Shown here in pieces: positions 15,379-24,556 of a DNA stretch of 45,307 nt; within the stretch, counting starts at the first letter, position 1, and each line of letters opens with the position of its first letter. A model generated the notes under the pieces. The model ran no database searches and was not told the DNA's origin. It saw only the letters and a list, made by a program, of their open reading frames with translations. The stretch lies in the NCBI RefSeq assembly GCF_000521215.1, contig NZ_KI928940.1:241736-287042 (forward strand). The letters run 5' to 3'. A program made the position numbers and the translations under genes. This stretch comes from Labrenzia sp. DG1229. Lineage in GTDB: Bacteria; Pseudomonadota; Alphaproteobacteria; Rhizobiales; Stappiaceae.

Positions 15379-16509
15379 TTACAAACCGGACAGGGTCTCG
15401 CTCATCAGGTGGTCGACGATCCTGTTGAACGCGTCCTTGGGAAGGAGGCCGTCATCGGCAATCACCCCGGCAAGCTTCAGTTGCTTGTCCGCTGAGGTGC
15501 CTTCTGCCGCAATGGTCCGGATATGTTCCAATTCGCTTTCACAGCCGAAATGGATTGCATCTGGCCTGACGAGTTCGATCAGTTCCTCTGCCAGGTCGAC
15601 GAACGGTGCTGTTTCGTTGCGGCCAAAATCGATCAGGCCGGCCGAAGTTCCATGCCGTTGCGCCTGCCACCGGTTTTCCGCAAGGAGAAACCTTGAATAC
15701 GGGCGCCAACTCTGGTTCGCGCGGCGAAGGCGGTACAGCATGCGGCAAAGGCACCTGTAGAGTGCGGCAATTGCCACTGCGTCATCGAGCTTTGGGCAAA
15801 CGTCCGTTATGCGCAGTTCGAGCGTGGGAAAACGATCTGACGGGCGAAGGTCCCACCAGATCTTCGTTGCATCCTCCAGGGCACCGGCATTGCTGAGAAT
15901 GTCGACGATATGCCGGTATTCGTGATGGCTTTCGAAACGCGGCGGCAATCCGGTTCTCGGCATCTCGTTGAACACTGCGAGCCGATAGGATTTCAACCCG
16001 GTATTGCGGCCCCGCCAGAACGGAGACGATGTGCTCAGAGCCAGGAGATGCGGGAGGAAATAGGCAAGCTGGTTGAAGAGATCGATCCGCAATTCTTCGT
16101 CTTCGATCCCGACATGAACGTGCATGCCGCAAATCAGCATGCGCCTGGCAACCACCTGCATGGTGCGTGCAATCTGGTTGTATCGTTCCTTGTCCGTATG
16201 CGGTTGGTCCGTCCACTCGGCAAAAGGGTGTGTCGAGGCGGCGATCGGTGCAAGGTTATGATCCGAAGATTCCTTGGCAACCGTCTTGCGGAAGTAGGCG
16301 AGTTCCGCACGCACTTCGCCGAGTGTCATGCAGACCGGCGTTCCAACTTCGATCTGGCATCGCAGAAATTCCGGTCTGACCCGTCCCTCAAGGGCGCTTT
16401 CGCAGGCCGAAAAAAGTTCCTCTGGCGGTGAACTCGCCAATTTTCGGCTGGTCTTGTCGACGAGCAGATATTCTTCTTCGACGCCGACACTGAAGCTGGG
16501 TTCCTTCAT
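15379..16509 (-). CDS. YbdK-type carboxylate-amine ligase (glutamate-cysteine ligase 2 family)
   Basis: The 376-residue protein is a GCS2-family ATP-dependent carboxylate-amine ligase, the YbdK group with weak glutamate-cysteine ligase activity in the characterised E. coli member. It opens with SFSVGVEEEYLLVD, the metal/substrate glutamates of the family. It then has AASTHPFAEW, the histidine motif CGMHVHVGIED, NEMPRTGLPP and the DLRPSDRFPTLELRITDVCP block. The length is typical. It stands alone on the minus strand, convergent with the small gene at 15120. The physiological amine substrate cannot be told from the sequence. Confidence 0.9.
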   Translation of the reverse strand: MKEPSFSVGVEEEYLLVDKTSRKLASSPPEELFSACESALEGRVRPEFLRCQIEVGTPVCMTLGEVRAELAYFRKTVAKESSDHNLAPIAASTHPFAEWTDQPHTDKERYNQIARTMQVVARRMLICGMHVHVGIEDEELRIDLFNQLAYFLPHLLALSTSSPFWRGRNTGLKSYRLAVFNEMPRTGLPPRFESHHEYRHIVDILSNAGALEDATKIWWDLRPSDRFPTLELRITDVCPKLDDAVAIAALYRCLCRMLYRLRRANQSWRPYSRFLLAENRWQAQRHGTSAGLIDFGRNETAPFVDLAEELIELVRPDAIHFGCESELEHIRTIAAEGTSADKQLKLAGVIADDGLLPKDAFNRIVDHLMSETLSGL

Positions 16510-16596
16510 GGGGAAAGCATCCGCAGTTTTGAAGGCTCAAGTCAAGAGCCGGTAGCGTCCGGCGCGCGCCGACGCCAAAATCAATACCGGTTCAGT

Positions 16597-17028
16597 TTAC
16601 CAGATGTTGCCGGCTCCGGGCGTGTAGGAAGCGCTGATCACGGCGTTCGCCTGCAAGGTGTCGCATTCCAGAAAGCCCGAGTGTTTGGCGAACGGTGCAT
16701 TGGTCTCGGTCATGGCAGCATTGACCTTGACTTTGCTCCCGGCCGAGATCTCTACGGTATCCATGCCCTGGATCAGGACACTTTTGGAGGCGCTGATGAT
16801 CACGTCCTGATTCTGCAGCGTGATGACGCTTTCCAGATCGCCGATCCGGGCTTCAAGATCGTTGATTCGCTGGCGCAACGTTTCCACCAGAGCTTCGGTA
16901 TTGTTGTTTTCCGAAACGATCTGCGGTGATTTGCGCGGGCGGGGCGGTTCGACCCGCTTCATAGTCGACGTCGTGACCACGCGCGCCTGCTTGGCCGCGT
17001 GCGGTACGGTTCCACCTGGTGTCTTCAT
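16597..17028 (-). CDS. Hypothetical protein with coiled coil and beta-spike-like repeats
   Basis: I cannot name a family for this 143-residue protein, but its layout is distinctive. The basic N-terminus has Pro/Arg-rich sequence (EPPRPRKSP). Residues about 46-66 form a heptad-like coiled coil (ALVETLRQRINDLEARIGDL). Then come short alternating beta repeats of the form I-x-x-x-x-V-x-I-S-A (VIISASKSVLIQG, TVEISAGSKVKVNAA), and a terminal domain with FLECDTLQANAVISASYTPG. This coiled-coil-plus-triangular-beta-helix pattern recalls trimeric phage or secretion spike needles; that is inference. It is a single gene next to tRNA-Cys with no tail or secretion genes nearby. Confidence 0.65.
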   Translation of the reverse strand: MKTPGGTVPHAAKQARVVTTSTMKRVEPPRPRKSPQIVSENNNTEALVETLRQRINDLEARIGDLESVITLQNQDVIISASKSVLIQGMDTVEISAGSKVKVNAAMTETNAPFAKHSGFLECDTLQANAVISASYTPGAGNIW

Positions 17029-17146
17029 TTGAGTTCCCCTGTCTGTTTGAACAGGTAAAACGCTATCATGACGCCAGGGAAAGAGGTAGCAGACAGCAAT
17101 CAGCGCTCACACGCTGCATGCGTTAGGTCGAATTTTTCGGAGAATT

Positions 17147-17220
17147 TGGAGGCCCCGACCGGAATCGAACCGGTGTACACGGATTTGCAATCCGCTGCGT
17201 CACCACTCCGCCACAGGGCC
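17147..17220 (-). tRNA. tRNA-Cys (GCA)
   Basis: The minus strand folds as a full cloverleaf: acceptor GGCCCTG pairs with CGGGGCC (allowing one G-U), discriminator T and an encoded CCA. The anticodon loop is TTGCAAA with anticodon GCA, and the T-arm contains GGTTCGATTCC. No integrase lies at its 3' side; the spike-like protein gene is 118 bp away. Confidence 0.96.
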
Positions 17221-17532
17221 ACCGAGGTGGTGTGCCGCGCCTTATCAAACAGTTGCGCGATTTGGTCAAGCCCTGAAATCGAACCGGTTCGAATTTCCAC
17301 CGCTGCCGCATCAAGCGCCATAAAGGCGCCGGATTCGGTCGAAACTCACGCTGGCATTCGCGGGTTCGATGGACTGGCCTGGGTCTCGTCGGGAGAATCC
17401 TGGTGACAGGGCGCAGATCACACCGAGAGGTCTGCTTTTGGCCATGCCCGGAACCCGGGAAGGAACAAGCCGGGTCTTGGCGATAAATGCACTTTTTCCT
17501 TGCTGTGCGGCCGCCTTTTGCCGAGAACGAAC
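17221..17532. other. Intergenic region between tRNA-Cys and pcm
   Basis: I see no gene here. The open frame that reaches back to 17487 is the non-coding extension of the methyltransferase frame. The tRNA-Cys promoter should lie within the first about 60 bases on the minus strand, and the candidate pcm promoter lies at the right edge. Confidence 0.4.
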
Positions 17533-17561
17533 TTGACGGATACTTGTCAGGCGGCATCTGT
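17533..17561 (+). promoter_or_regulatory. Candidate sigma70-type promoter for pcm
   Basis: TTGACG at 17533-17538 is followed after a 17-base spacer by ATCTGT at 17556-17561, about 60 bases before the preferred pcm start. The -35 box is close to consensus, the -10 box is weak, as is common in alphaproteobacteria. Confidence 0.35.
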
Positions 17562-17621
17562 CTCGCTATGGAACGTTCTCAAGAGGCGCCGGGTGTCCGG
17601 CGAGGCAAAGTGAGGGCCGAA

Positions 17622-18284
17622 ATGACGGACTACAGTCAGTCCCGCCGCAAGATGGTGGATAACCAGTTGCGCACCAACGATGTAACCGATCATCGGATCC
17701 TTGATGCGATGGAGGCCATTCCCCGTGAACGTTTCGTACCGGCGTCGAAAAAGGCGATTGCCTACATAGATGAAGACCTTCCGGTTGGCCCGGCTGATTG
17801 CGGGCGGGTCCTGATGAAACCGCATATTTTCGGCAAGCTGGTTCAACTTGCTGAAATCCGTGAAGATCACGTTGTTCTGGTAGTTGGCGCCGGGGCCGGT
17901 TACAGCGCCGCGGTCCTCTCGAATTTGGCTGCGTCGATCGTCGCTCTTGAGGAAAACGAGGATCTGGTCAAATCAGCGACCGATGTTCTTGTAGATCTCG
18001 GCATCGAGAATGCCGTTGTTGTCGATGGCCCGCTCGTCAAGGGTTATGCATCGGAAGGCCCATATGATGTGATATTCGTCGACGGCGCTGTGGAGACATT
18101 GCCAAGTGTCCTGACAGATCAGTTGAAGCCGCTCGGGCGTCTGGTGGTTGTTGAAGGGCAGGGTGGAGCCGGCGTAGCGCGCCTTTATCAAAAATCGGGA
18201 GAGGCTGTCAGCAGTCGATTCGGCTTCAATGCCGCGGCCGGCCTGTTGCCCGGCTTTGCTGCTGCGGAAGAATTTGTTTTTTAA
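17622..18284 (+). CDS. pcm: Protein-L-isoaspartate O-methyltransferase family protein
   Basis: The enzyme family methylates isoaspartyl residues in aged proteins using S-adenosylmethionine. From ATG 17622 the product is 220 residues, starting MTDYSQSRRKMVDNQLRTND, the usual start for the alphaproteobacterial PCMT gene that precedes tolC; the upstream open frame from 17487 is not family-like. The SAM-binding motif is VLVVGAGAGYSAAVLSNLA at residues about 87-105, where many members have G-x-G-x-G-Y. The Ser-rich post-I loop is weak, as in other members of this tolC-linked group, so activity on isoaspartate is not certain. It is followed 204 bp later by tolC. Confidence 0.88.
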   Translation: MTDYSQSRRKMVDNQLRTNDVTDHRILDAMEAIPRERFVPASKKAIAYIDEDLPVGPADCGRVLMKPHIFGKLVQLAEIREDHVVLVVGAGAGYSAAVLSNLAASIVALEENEDLVKSATDVLVDLGIENAVVVDGPLVKGYASEGPYDVIFVDGAVETLPSVLTDQLKPLGRLVVVEGQGGAGVARLYQKSGEAVSSRFGFNAAAGLLPGFAAAEEFVF

Positions 18285-18488
18285 CCAATTGGCCATACTT
18301 TGAAAAAGAGACCTGAGTGGGTGACGCAGGTTTCTGGAGTTGGGAGAGCGGTTTATCGGAAGTTCGAACTTGTTGCCTTAAAGCCGCACTAACAGAATTT
18401 CCGATTTTCTCGCTCGCAAACGGTTGAAGAATAAAACCCTTCAGTTTACTCAACAGACTCAAGTGTTGTGATCCGGAAGGAGCGTTGG

Positions 18489-19889
18489 GTGATTTGTCGT
18501 TCGACAATTAAGGCAGCAACTGTCGGCTTGGCGCTGATGGGTGGGGTTGCTGCTGTTTCGTTGATTGGATCTGCAGTAACTCCTGCTAGAGCCGAAACGA
18601 TCCGCGAAGCGCTTGCCCTGGCCTATACCAATAACCCGTCATTGAATGCTGCGCGGGCTGCGTTGCGCGGCACCGATGAAGGGGTTCCACAGGCGCTGTC
18701 AGGTTGGCGGCCGACTGTAACGGCCGGAGCGAGCATCGGTCGTACCTGGGCAGATGCCAATTCAGGCAACCTGTCGAACGTCCAGAACAATGCATCCATT
18801 TCACTGTCGATCAGTCAGACATTGTTCGCCGGATTTAGAACGGTCAACTCTGTGCGCCAGGCGGAGTCGATTGTTCTAGCTCAGCGTGAAAGTCTGATTT
18901 CCTCCGAACAGGATACACTCCTTTCTGCCGCGTCGGCATATGTCGGAGTGATTCGGGATACAGCTCTGGTGTCCTTGCAGCGCAGCGATCTTGAGTTTCT
19001 ACAAGAGCAGGTGCGCGCTGCACGGGACAGGTTCGACGTTGGTGAAGGCACGAGAACGGATGTCAGTCAGGCTGAGGCGCGTGCCGCCGAAGCACAGGCG
19101 AGTCTTAATTCCGCGCTCGCCAATCTGAATTCAAGCCGCGCGGTTTACCGTCAGGTGATCGGAATCGAGGCGCGTAACCTTTCGGCTGACGCCGGAATTG
19201 CGAAATTCGTTCCCAAGTCACTGGACAGTGCGCTTGCCGTCAGTGCCGAGGAACAACCCCTTATTCGTCAGGCCCAGCATCAGGTCGACGCAGCCATCTA
19301 CAGTGTAAAGACCGCAGAAGGCGCATTTCTGCCGACAGTTTCGATGAGCGGCAGTGTTTCCAGAAGTGTTAATCCGGGCAGTTTTTTCGCGGAAAATCAG
19401 GACTCGGTTTCAATAACTGGAAATGTAAGCATTCCGATCTATCAGGCTGGCAGCGCATCATCGGCTGTACGTCAGTCCAAGGAAGCACTTGGTCAGACGC
19501 GCCTTCAGCTGGACGTAACCCGGGATCAGATCAGGGCGAATGTGATTTCGGCGTGGGGGAATTACCAGGCGGCGGAAGCTTCGATTATTGCGGCACAGGC
19601 AGCCGTCGAGGCTCAGAAACTTGCGCTGGAAGGTGTCATAGAAGAGCAGAGAGTTGGCCAGCGGACGACACTCGATGTACTTGATGCGCAGCGTGAACTG
19701 GTGACGCAGCAATCGAATCTGGTGAGCGCTCAGAGCAACAGGATTGTCAGCGGTTACCAGCTTGTTGCGGCAGTGGGAAAGCTGGATGCGCGTGGGCTCG
19801 GTCTTCGGGTCAAGATTTATGAGCCGACACAGCACTACGAGGCGGTTCGCGGCAAATGGTTCGGACTAAGAACGCCTGACGGCCGCTGA
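18489..19889 (+). CDS. tolC: TolC-family outer-membrane efflux protein
   Basis: TolC proteins form the trimeric outer-membrane/periplasmic duct of type I secretion and multidrug efflux systems. The preferred start is GTG 18489, seven bases after GGAAGGAG, rather than GTG 18468. The product of 466 residues begins with a signal peptide ending near TPARA-ET, followed by IREALALAYTNNPSLNAARA, the usual start of the mature protein. Two repeated helical-hairpin OEP domains follow, the second including VAVEAQKLALEG-like helices and EEQRVGQRTTLDVLDAQREL. Its position in pcm-tolC-popZ-valS is conserved in related bacteria. Confidence 0.93.
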   Translation: MICRSTIKAATVGLALMGGVAAVSLIGSAVTPARAETIREALALAYTNNPSLNAARAALRGTDEGVPQALSGWRPTVTAGASIGRTWADANSGNLSNVQNNASISLSISQTLFAGFRTVNSVRQAESIVLAQRESLISSEQDTLLSAASAYVGVIRDTALVSLQRSDLEFLQEQVRAARDRFDVGEGTRTDVSQAEARAAEAQASLNSALANLNSSRAVYRQVIGIEARNLSADAGIAKFVPKSLDSALAVSAEEQPLIRQAQHQVDAAIYSVKTAEGAFLPTVSMSGSVSRSVNPGSFFAENQDSVSITGNVSIPIYQAGSASSAVRQSKEALGQTRLQLDVTRDQIRANVISAWGNYQAAEASIIAAQAAVEAQKLALEGVIEEQRVGQRTTLDVLDAQRELVTQQSNLVSAQSNRIVSGYQLVAAVGKLDARGLGLRVKIYEPTQHYEAVRGKWFGLRTPDGR

Positions 19890-19916
19890 TAAGGCAGATA
19901 TTTGTGAATCTTTCGA

Positions 19917-19946
19917 ACGGCTGTAACTCGGGTTGCAGCCGTTTTT
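19917..19946 (+). terminator. Rho-independent terminator after tolC
   Basis: ACGGCTGTAAC (19917-19927) pairs with GTTGCAGCCGT (19932-19942) with one G-U pair and a four-base loop TCGG, followed directly by five T. It begins 28 bp after the tolC stop. Confidence 0.85.
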
Positions 19947-20163
19947 GGTTCCGATACGCGCCCTCAAGGTTTCGATGTTTGGCATGGGATTTTCAATGTG
20001 CCTCTCGCTCATCAAGTCGATGACTGACTTATGAGGGGATAAGGCGATGGTATCTCATGCGTTTGCTTTGCGGCATTGGTGTTGACCCGCATACTTTCCA
20101 TTAACGAATCATTCGGGAAAATCTGAATGGTGCGCAGCGCGATCGATTTGCACAGGGGTAGCC

Positions 20164-20892
20164 ATGTCAGAGGCTAAAAAGGCTGAAGAGCCGTCGATGG
20201 AGGAGATCCTCGCATCGATCCGCAAAATAATTTCGGACGAAGATACTCAAGGCGCTGAAAATGGTGAGGCGGACGCGGTCGAAGAAGCTGAAACACCGGT
20301 AGAAGAAGCGGTTGAAGATATGGGCGATGCCTCTGAAATGTCGCAGGACGACCTCGACAAGCTGTTTGATATGGATAGCAGCGGTGGCGATGACTCGTCC
20401 GATGACGACGCGGATGATATGGCAGCCGCAATGGAGGCCGATGCCGCTGAGGAAGAAAACGACGATGATGTTCTGGAACTGACCGAAGAGCTTGCTGTTT
20501 CCGAAGACAGTGAAATGGACATGGTCGAAGGTCTGGCAGATGAATTTGACAGCCCGGGTGGTGATCTTTCGTTCGCCGAGCAGCCAGAACCCGAGTTCGA
20601 GGAAACTCCGGAACCGATTCCAGCCTCTTCGCTCGATACAACACCAGTTCCGGACGAACTGCCGGATGTTGCAGGCGATGCCCCGTTGACGTCCGACAAC
20701 ACCGGCGAAGCCGTTCATGCCGCCTTCGATAATCTGTCGAACATGTTTGTCGGTTCACAAGCCCAGACAGTCGAAGAACTGGTCAAGGAAATGCTGCGGC
20801 CCATGCTGAAGGCCTGGCTTGACCAGAACCTGCCGGGAATGGTGGAACAGATGGTTCAAAAGGAAATTCAACGGGTTACGCGTCGTCGCTAG
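20164..20892 (+). CDS. popZ: PopZ-like polar organizing protein (DUF2497)
   Basis: PopZ self-assembles at the cell pole of alphaproteobacteria, anchors the chromosome origin and recruits polarity factors. The 242-residue protein has the conserved short N-terminal helix EEPSMEEILASIRKIISDED at residues 8-27. A long disordered, strongly acidic and Pro/Glu-rich middle (residues about 28-190) follows. The C-terminal helices are VEELVKEMLRPMLKAWLDQN and LPGMVEQMVQKEIQRV, which mediate oligomerisation in characterised PopZ. The gene is tail-to-tail with the DUF1284 gene and overlaps it by 17 bp. The dense acidic coding produces several long minus-strand shadow frames. Confidence 0.9.
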   Translation: MSEAKKAEEPSMEEILASIRKIISDEDTQGAENGEADAVEEAETPVEEAVEDMGDASEMSQDDLDKLFDMDSSGGDDSSDDDADDMAAAMEADAAEEENDDDVLELTEELAVSEDSEMDMVEGLADEFDSPGGDLSFAEQPEPEFEETPEPIPASSLDTTPVPDELPDVAGDAPLTSDNTGEAVHAAFDNLSNMFVGSQAQTVEELVKEMLRPMLKAWLDQNLPGMVEQMVQKEIQRVTRRR

Positions 20893-21337
20893 TCTTGCTT
20901 TTCATTGAACGGGCCACACCCGTCAGGCGGCAGTGCCTGAAGTTGTTGTTGGCGATTGAAGTGCAGAATTCTTGCCATTGGCAACCGGAACACGCAGCCC
21001 TCAGTGTCCCTTTTCGAAAACGTGACCTCAGTTTGGTAATCCGCTCTGGCGAAAGGTGGAGAACGTGACCGGCCCTGGCATCCTCGCCCATCACAGAAAC
21101 GATTTGCGAGAGCGCGTATGCGTCGCGACCAAGCACGTTTTCATTGTGACAGTGGCAGTCTGCTTCCGACAACATAGGTTTGCAGATGTCGTCCGGGCCG
21201 TTGACGATCTTGATGTCTTCACCTGAATTTATCCGATCGACTATCTTGTCGTAGTTGACGACAAATTGCGGCGTATAGCCCTTGCCCAGATATGTTAGCA
21301 TGCAAAGAAGATGGTGTGGACGGATAGAAATGGTCAT
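20876..21337 (-). CDS. DUF1284 domain protein
   Basis: From ATG 21337 the product is 153 residues, starting MTISIRPHHLLCMLTYLGKG, which is the typical start of the uncharacterised DUF1284 family; the open frame upstream to 21499 is extension. Many cysteines and histidines are present: RPHHLLC, ADCHCHN, and a C-terminal ACSGCQWQEFC, suggesting a bound metal or Fe-S centre (inference). The gene lies on the minus strand between popZ and valS, with its 3' end inside the end of popZ. The function is unknown. Confidence 0.82.
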   Translation of the reverse strand: MTISIRPHHLLCMLTYLGKGYTPQFVVNYDKIVDRINSGEDIKIVNGPDDICKPMLSEADCHCHNENVLGRDAYALSQIVSVMGEDARAGHVLHLSPERITKLRSRFRKGTLRAACSGCQWQEFCTSIANNNFRHCRLTGVARSMKSKTSDDA

Positions 21338-21518
21338 GCCGGGCTTATGACAGTAAATACGAGTGAGCCCAAGTCCCACGTTTGATCGGACGAAAATCCA
21401 GCGCGATAGCTGACGTTTCGCATCCGGGTCGAGTGTTAACCGGTTGACTTGCGGGGGCGCATCCGATTTACACGGGGGCTCACGAATTTCGAAATACATC
21501 TCCCTTTGAGTGACACTG

Positions 21519-24449
21519 ATGCTGGATAAGACCTACGACGCGGCCAGCGTTGAGCCGCGGATTTACGAAACCTGGGAAAAGGCCGAGGCCTTTAAGGCCG
21601 GAGCGGGTGCCGAGAGTGGTGCACCTGCCTTTTCCATCGTAATTCCGCCACCCAATGTGACGGGTTCCCTTCACATGGGGCACGCACTCAACAATACGCT
21701 TCAGGATATTCTGGTGCGTTGGAAGCGCATGCAGGGATTTGACGTTCTCTGGCAACCGGGTACGGATCATGCGGGAATCGCGACCCAAATGGTCGTCGAG
21801 CGTGAGCTGATGGAAACTCAACAACCTGGTCGGCGCGACATGGGACGCGAGGCTTTCGTCGAGCGGGTCTGGGAACAAAAGCGCAAGTCGGAAGGCACGA
21901 TCCTCGGGCAGCTCAAGCGCCTCGGGGCATCCTGCGACTGGAGCCGTACGGAATTTACCATGTCGCCGAACCTGTCGGCTGCGGTCTTGAAGGTGTTCGT
22001 TGACCTTTACAACGAAGGCCTGATCTACAGATCCAAGCGACTGGTCAACTGGGATCCGAAGTTTGAAACCGCGATTTCCGATCTTGAAGTCGAGAACATC
22101 GAAACCGACGGTCATATGTGGCACTTCAAGTATCCGTTGGCAGGTGGCGAGACATATGAGTATGTCGAAAAGGACGAGGACGGGAATGTCACTCTTCGGG
22201 AAACGCGAGACTATATCTCCATTGCCACAACGCGTCCGGAAACGATGCTCGGCGATGGGGCGGTTGCGGTTCATCCTCGCGATGAGCGTTACAAGCCGAT
22301 CCTGGGCAAGTTGTGCGAAATTCCGGTAGGTCCGAAAGAGCACCGTCGGTTGATCCCGATCATCACTGATGACTATCCGGATCCGGACTTCGGCTCCGGT
22401 GCGGTGAAGATTACGGGCGCACACGATTTCAACGACTATGGCGTCGCGTTGAGAAACAAGATCCCGATGTATCGCCTTATGGATACAAAGGGTGCCATGC
22501 GCGCGGACGGCGCACCCTATGTTGAAGAAGCGGCAAAAGCACAGGCCATCATTGATGGTGCCGAGATGACAATCAACGAAGTTGACCTCATCAATATCGT
22601 TCCGGACGAGCTGCGCGGCCTTGATCGCTTTGAAGCGCGCAAGCGCGTCATTGAACAGATAACCACCGAGGGGCTGGCGGTGGCGGTATCTGCCGAGCAT
22701 CCGGACGTCGCCTGGATGAAGGGGCAGGCACCGGATTGGCATCCTCTCGGACGCGCGGTCGTTCGTCCGCTTGAGGAAGACCAGACCGGGCCGGAGCGAC
22801 TGCCGCTGGTCGAGTCGAAGAAGATAATGCAGCCCTTCGGCGACCGCTCGAAGGTTGTTATCGAGCCAATGCTGACGGACCAGTGGTTTGTCGATGCAAA
22901 GAAGCTGACGGAGCCTGCCTTGCAGGCGGTCAGAAACGGTGAGACGAAACTGATCCCTGGAAACGCCGACAAGATCTACAACAACTGGTTGGAAGACATT
23001 CAACCCTGGTGCATTTCGCGCCAATTGTGGTGGGGACACCAGATCCCTGTTTGGTACGATGAAGACGGCAAGGAATACTGCGCCCAAACGGAAGAGCAGG
23101 CTGTTGCTCTCTCCGGAGGGAAGGCTTTGACGCGCGATGAAGATGTCCTGGACACCTGGTTTTCCTCCGCGCTTTGGCCGTTCTCCACACTGGGATGGCC
23201 GCACAAGACTCCCGAACTTGAGCGCTACTACAAGACGGATGTACTGGTCACGGGTCTCGACATCATCTTTTTCTGGGTCGCGCGAATGATGATGCAGGGC
23301 ATCCACTTCATGGGGGAAGTGCCGTTCCACACAGTCTATTTCAATTCGATCGTTGTTGATGGCAAGGGCAAGAAAATGTCCAAATCCACAGGCAACGTCA
23401 TCGACCCGCTCGATCTGATCGACCGTTTCGGTGCAGACGCAACGCGCTTTGCGCTGGCCAGCCAGGAGGTTCAGGCGCGCCGGATGCTGCGGATGTCCGA
23501 TCAGGCGGCGGAAGGGGGGCAACGCTTTGCCACCAAATTGTGGAACGCGGCACGTTTTGCCGAGATGAACGGGTGTGCACGGGTAGAGGGATTCGATCCG
23601 GCTGCGACCAAACACACGTTGAACCGCTGGATCGCAACAGAAATGGGGCGTTGTACGGCTGAAGTAACCGCTGCGCTTGAAGATTATCGATTCAACGACG
23701 CAGCCGGAGCCGTCTACCGGTTCACCTGGAATACGTTTTGCGACTGGTTCCTGGAACTCGCCAAGCCGATCTTCAACGGCGATGACGAAACAGCCAAATC
23801 GGAAACCCGCGCTACGACAGCCTGGGCCATCGACGAGATCTTGAAGGTGCTTCACCCGTTCATGCCGTTCCTGACGGAAGAGTTGTGGGAACGTCTTGGC
23901 GATGAAGGGGCAAGCGCAGACGGTCTGATCATGCTGACAGGCTGGCCGGCAGCGCGTGTTTCAGACGAGGCGGCAGCCGACGAGATCAACTGGCTGGTGA
24001 AACTGATTTCTGAAATCCGGTCAGTCCGGGCCGAGATGAACGTCCCGGCAGGGGCCAAGGTTGCGATTGTCATCAACGGAGCGAACGACCAGACAAAATC
24101 CCGGCTGCAAACGCACGAGTCGGCCATTCTCCGTTTGGCACGCGCGGACAGTGTGCAGCTTGCCGACGCAGCACCTTCCGGGTCTGCGCAGATCATCGTT
24201 GGCGAGACGACTGTTTGCCTGCCGCTGGCCGGTGTCATTGATCTGGGAGCGGAAAAGGCACGGCTTGAAAAGGAAGTCGGCAAGCTGGACGGCGAGATCT
24301 CAAAAATAGAGAAGAAGCTTTCCAATCCGAAATTCGTCGAGAAGGCGCCTGAAGAGGTTGTCAACGGTGAGCGTGAAAAGATTGCCGAGTCTCGCGAAAA
24401 ACGCGCAAAAGTGCAGGTCGCGCTGAGCAGGCTGGCGGAAATAGGCTAA
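21519..24449 (+). CDS. valS: Valyl-tRNA synthetase
   Basis: ValRS charges tRNA-Val and edits misactivated threonine. From ATG 21519 the product is 976 residues (GTG 21510 is an alternative), the normal size. The class I HIGH signature appears as HMGH at residues about 52-55 after FSIVIPPPNVTGSL. The CP1 editing domain contains ATTRPETMLGD and KITGAHDFNDYG. The KMSKS motif is present near residue 619 (GKGKKMSKSTGN). The anticodon-binding helical domain and the C-terminal Lys/Glu-rich coiled coil (KARLEKEVGKLDGEISKIEK) complete it. The gene is intact. Confidence 0.97.
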   Translation: MLDKTYDAASVEPRIYETWEKAEAFKAGAGAESGAPAFSIVIPPPNVTGSLHMGHALNNTLQDILVRWKRMQGFDVLWQPGTDHAGIATQMVVERELMETQQPGRRDMGREAFVERVWEQKRKSEGTILGQLKRLGASCDWSRTEFTMSPNLSAAVLKVFVDLYNEGLIYRSKRLVNWDPKFETAISDLEVENIETDGHMWHFKYPLAGGETYEYVEKDEDGNVTLRETRDYISIATTRPETMLGDGAVAVHPRDERYKPILGKLCEIPVGPKEHRRLIPIITDDYPDPDFGSGAVKITGAHDFNDYGVALRNKIPMYRLMDTKGAMRADGAPYVEEAAKAQAIIDGAEMTINEVDLINIVPDELRGLDRFEARKRVIEQITTEGLAVAVSAEHPDVAWMKGQAPDWHPLGRAVVRPLEEDQTGPERLPLVESKKIMQPFGDRSKVVIEPMLTDQWFVDAKKLTEPALQAVRNGETKLIPGNADKIYNNWLEDIQPWCISRQLWWGHQIPVWYDEDGKEYCAQTEEQAVALSGGKALTRDEDVLDTWFSSALWPFSTLGWPHKTPELERYYKTDVLVTGLDIIFFWVARMMMQGIHFMGEVPFHTVYFNSIVVDGKGKKMSKSTGNVIDPLDLIDRFGADATRFALASQEVQARRMLRMSDQAAEGGQRFATKLWNAARFAEMNGCARVEGFDPAATKHTLNRWIATEMGRCTAEVTAALEDYRFNDAAGAVYRFTWNTFCDWFLELAKPIFNGDDETAKSETRATTAWAIDEILKVLHPFMPFLTEELWERLGDEGASADGLIMLTGWPAARVSDEAAADEINWLVKLISEIRSVRAEMNVPAGAKVAIVINGANDQTKSRLQTHESAILRLARADSVQLADAAPSGSAQIIVGETTVCLPLAGVIDLGAEKARLEKEVGKLDGEISKIEKKLSNPKFVEKAPEEVVNGEREKIAESREKRAKVQVALSRLAEIG

Positions 24450-24464
24450 TTCGTGGACTGGGTT

Positions 24465-24489
24465 CCGGGCAAGACGACGTCTTGTCCGG
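24465..24489 (+). terminator. Possible terminator hairpin after valS
   Basis: CCGGGCAAGAC (24465-24475) pairs with GTCTTGTCCGG (24479-24489) with one G-U pair. It begins 16 bp after the valS stop. No T-run follows, so termination is uncertain. Confidence 0.45.
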
Positions 24490-24556
24490 GCCGCAATTCG
24501 ATGCTAGCGCCAAAGCATGGAAAGCAAGTAATCTAGCATCAACGACTCAAAAACTG

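Noticed and set aside
17487..17621. 45-codon extension of the pcm frame
   Set aside because: It contains the candidate promoter and does not look like the methyltransferase family, which begins at MTDYSQSRR.
20167..20758. Three overlapping minus-strand frames opposite popZ
   Set aside because: The acidic GAN/GAT-rich repeats of popZ remove stop codons on the reverse strand; the predicted proteins are low-complexity Ser- or Arg/His-rich.
21480..23855. 791-codon minus-strand open frame opposite valS
   Set aside because: It lies entirely on the reverse of an intact, motif-complete ValRS and has low-complexity Arg/Cys/His-rich composition typical of a shadow frame in GC-rich DNA.
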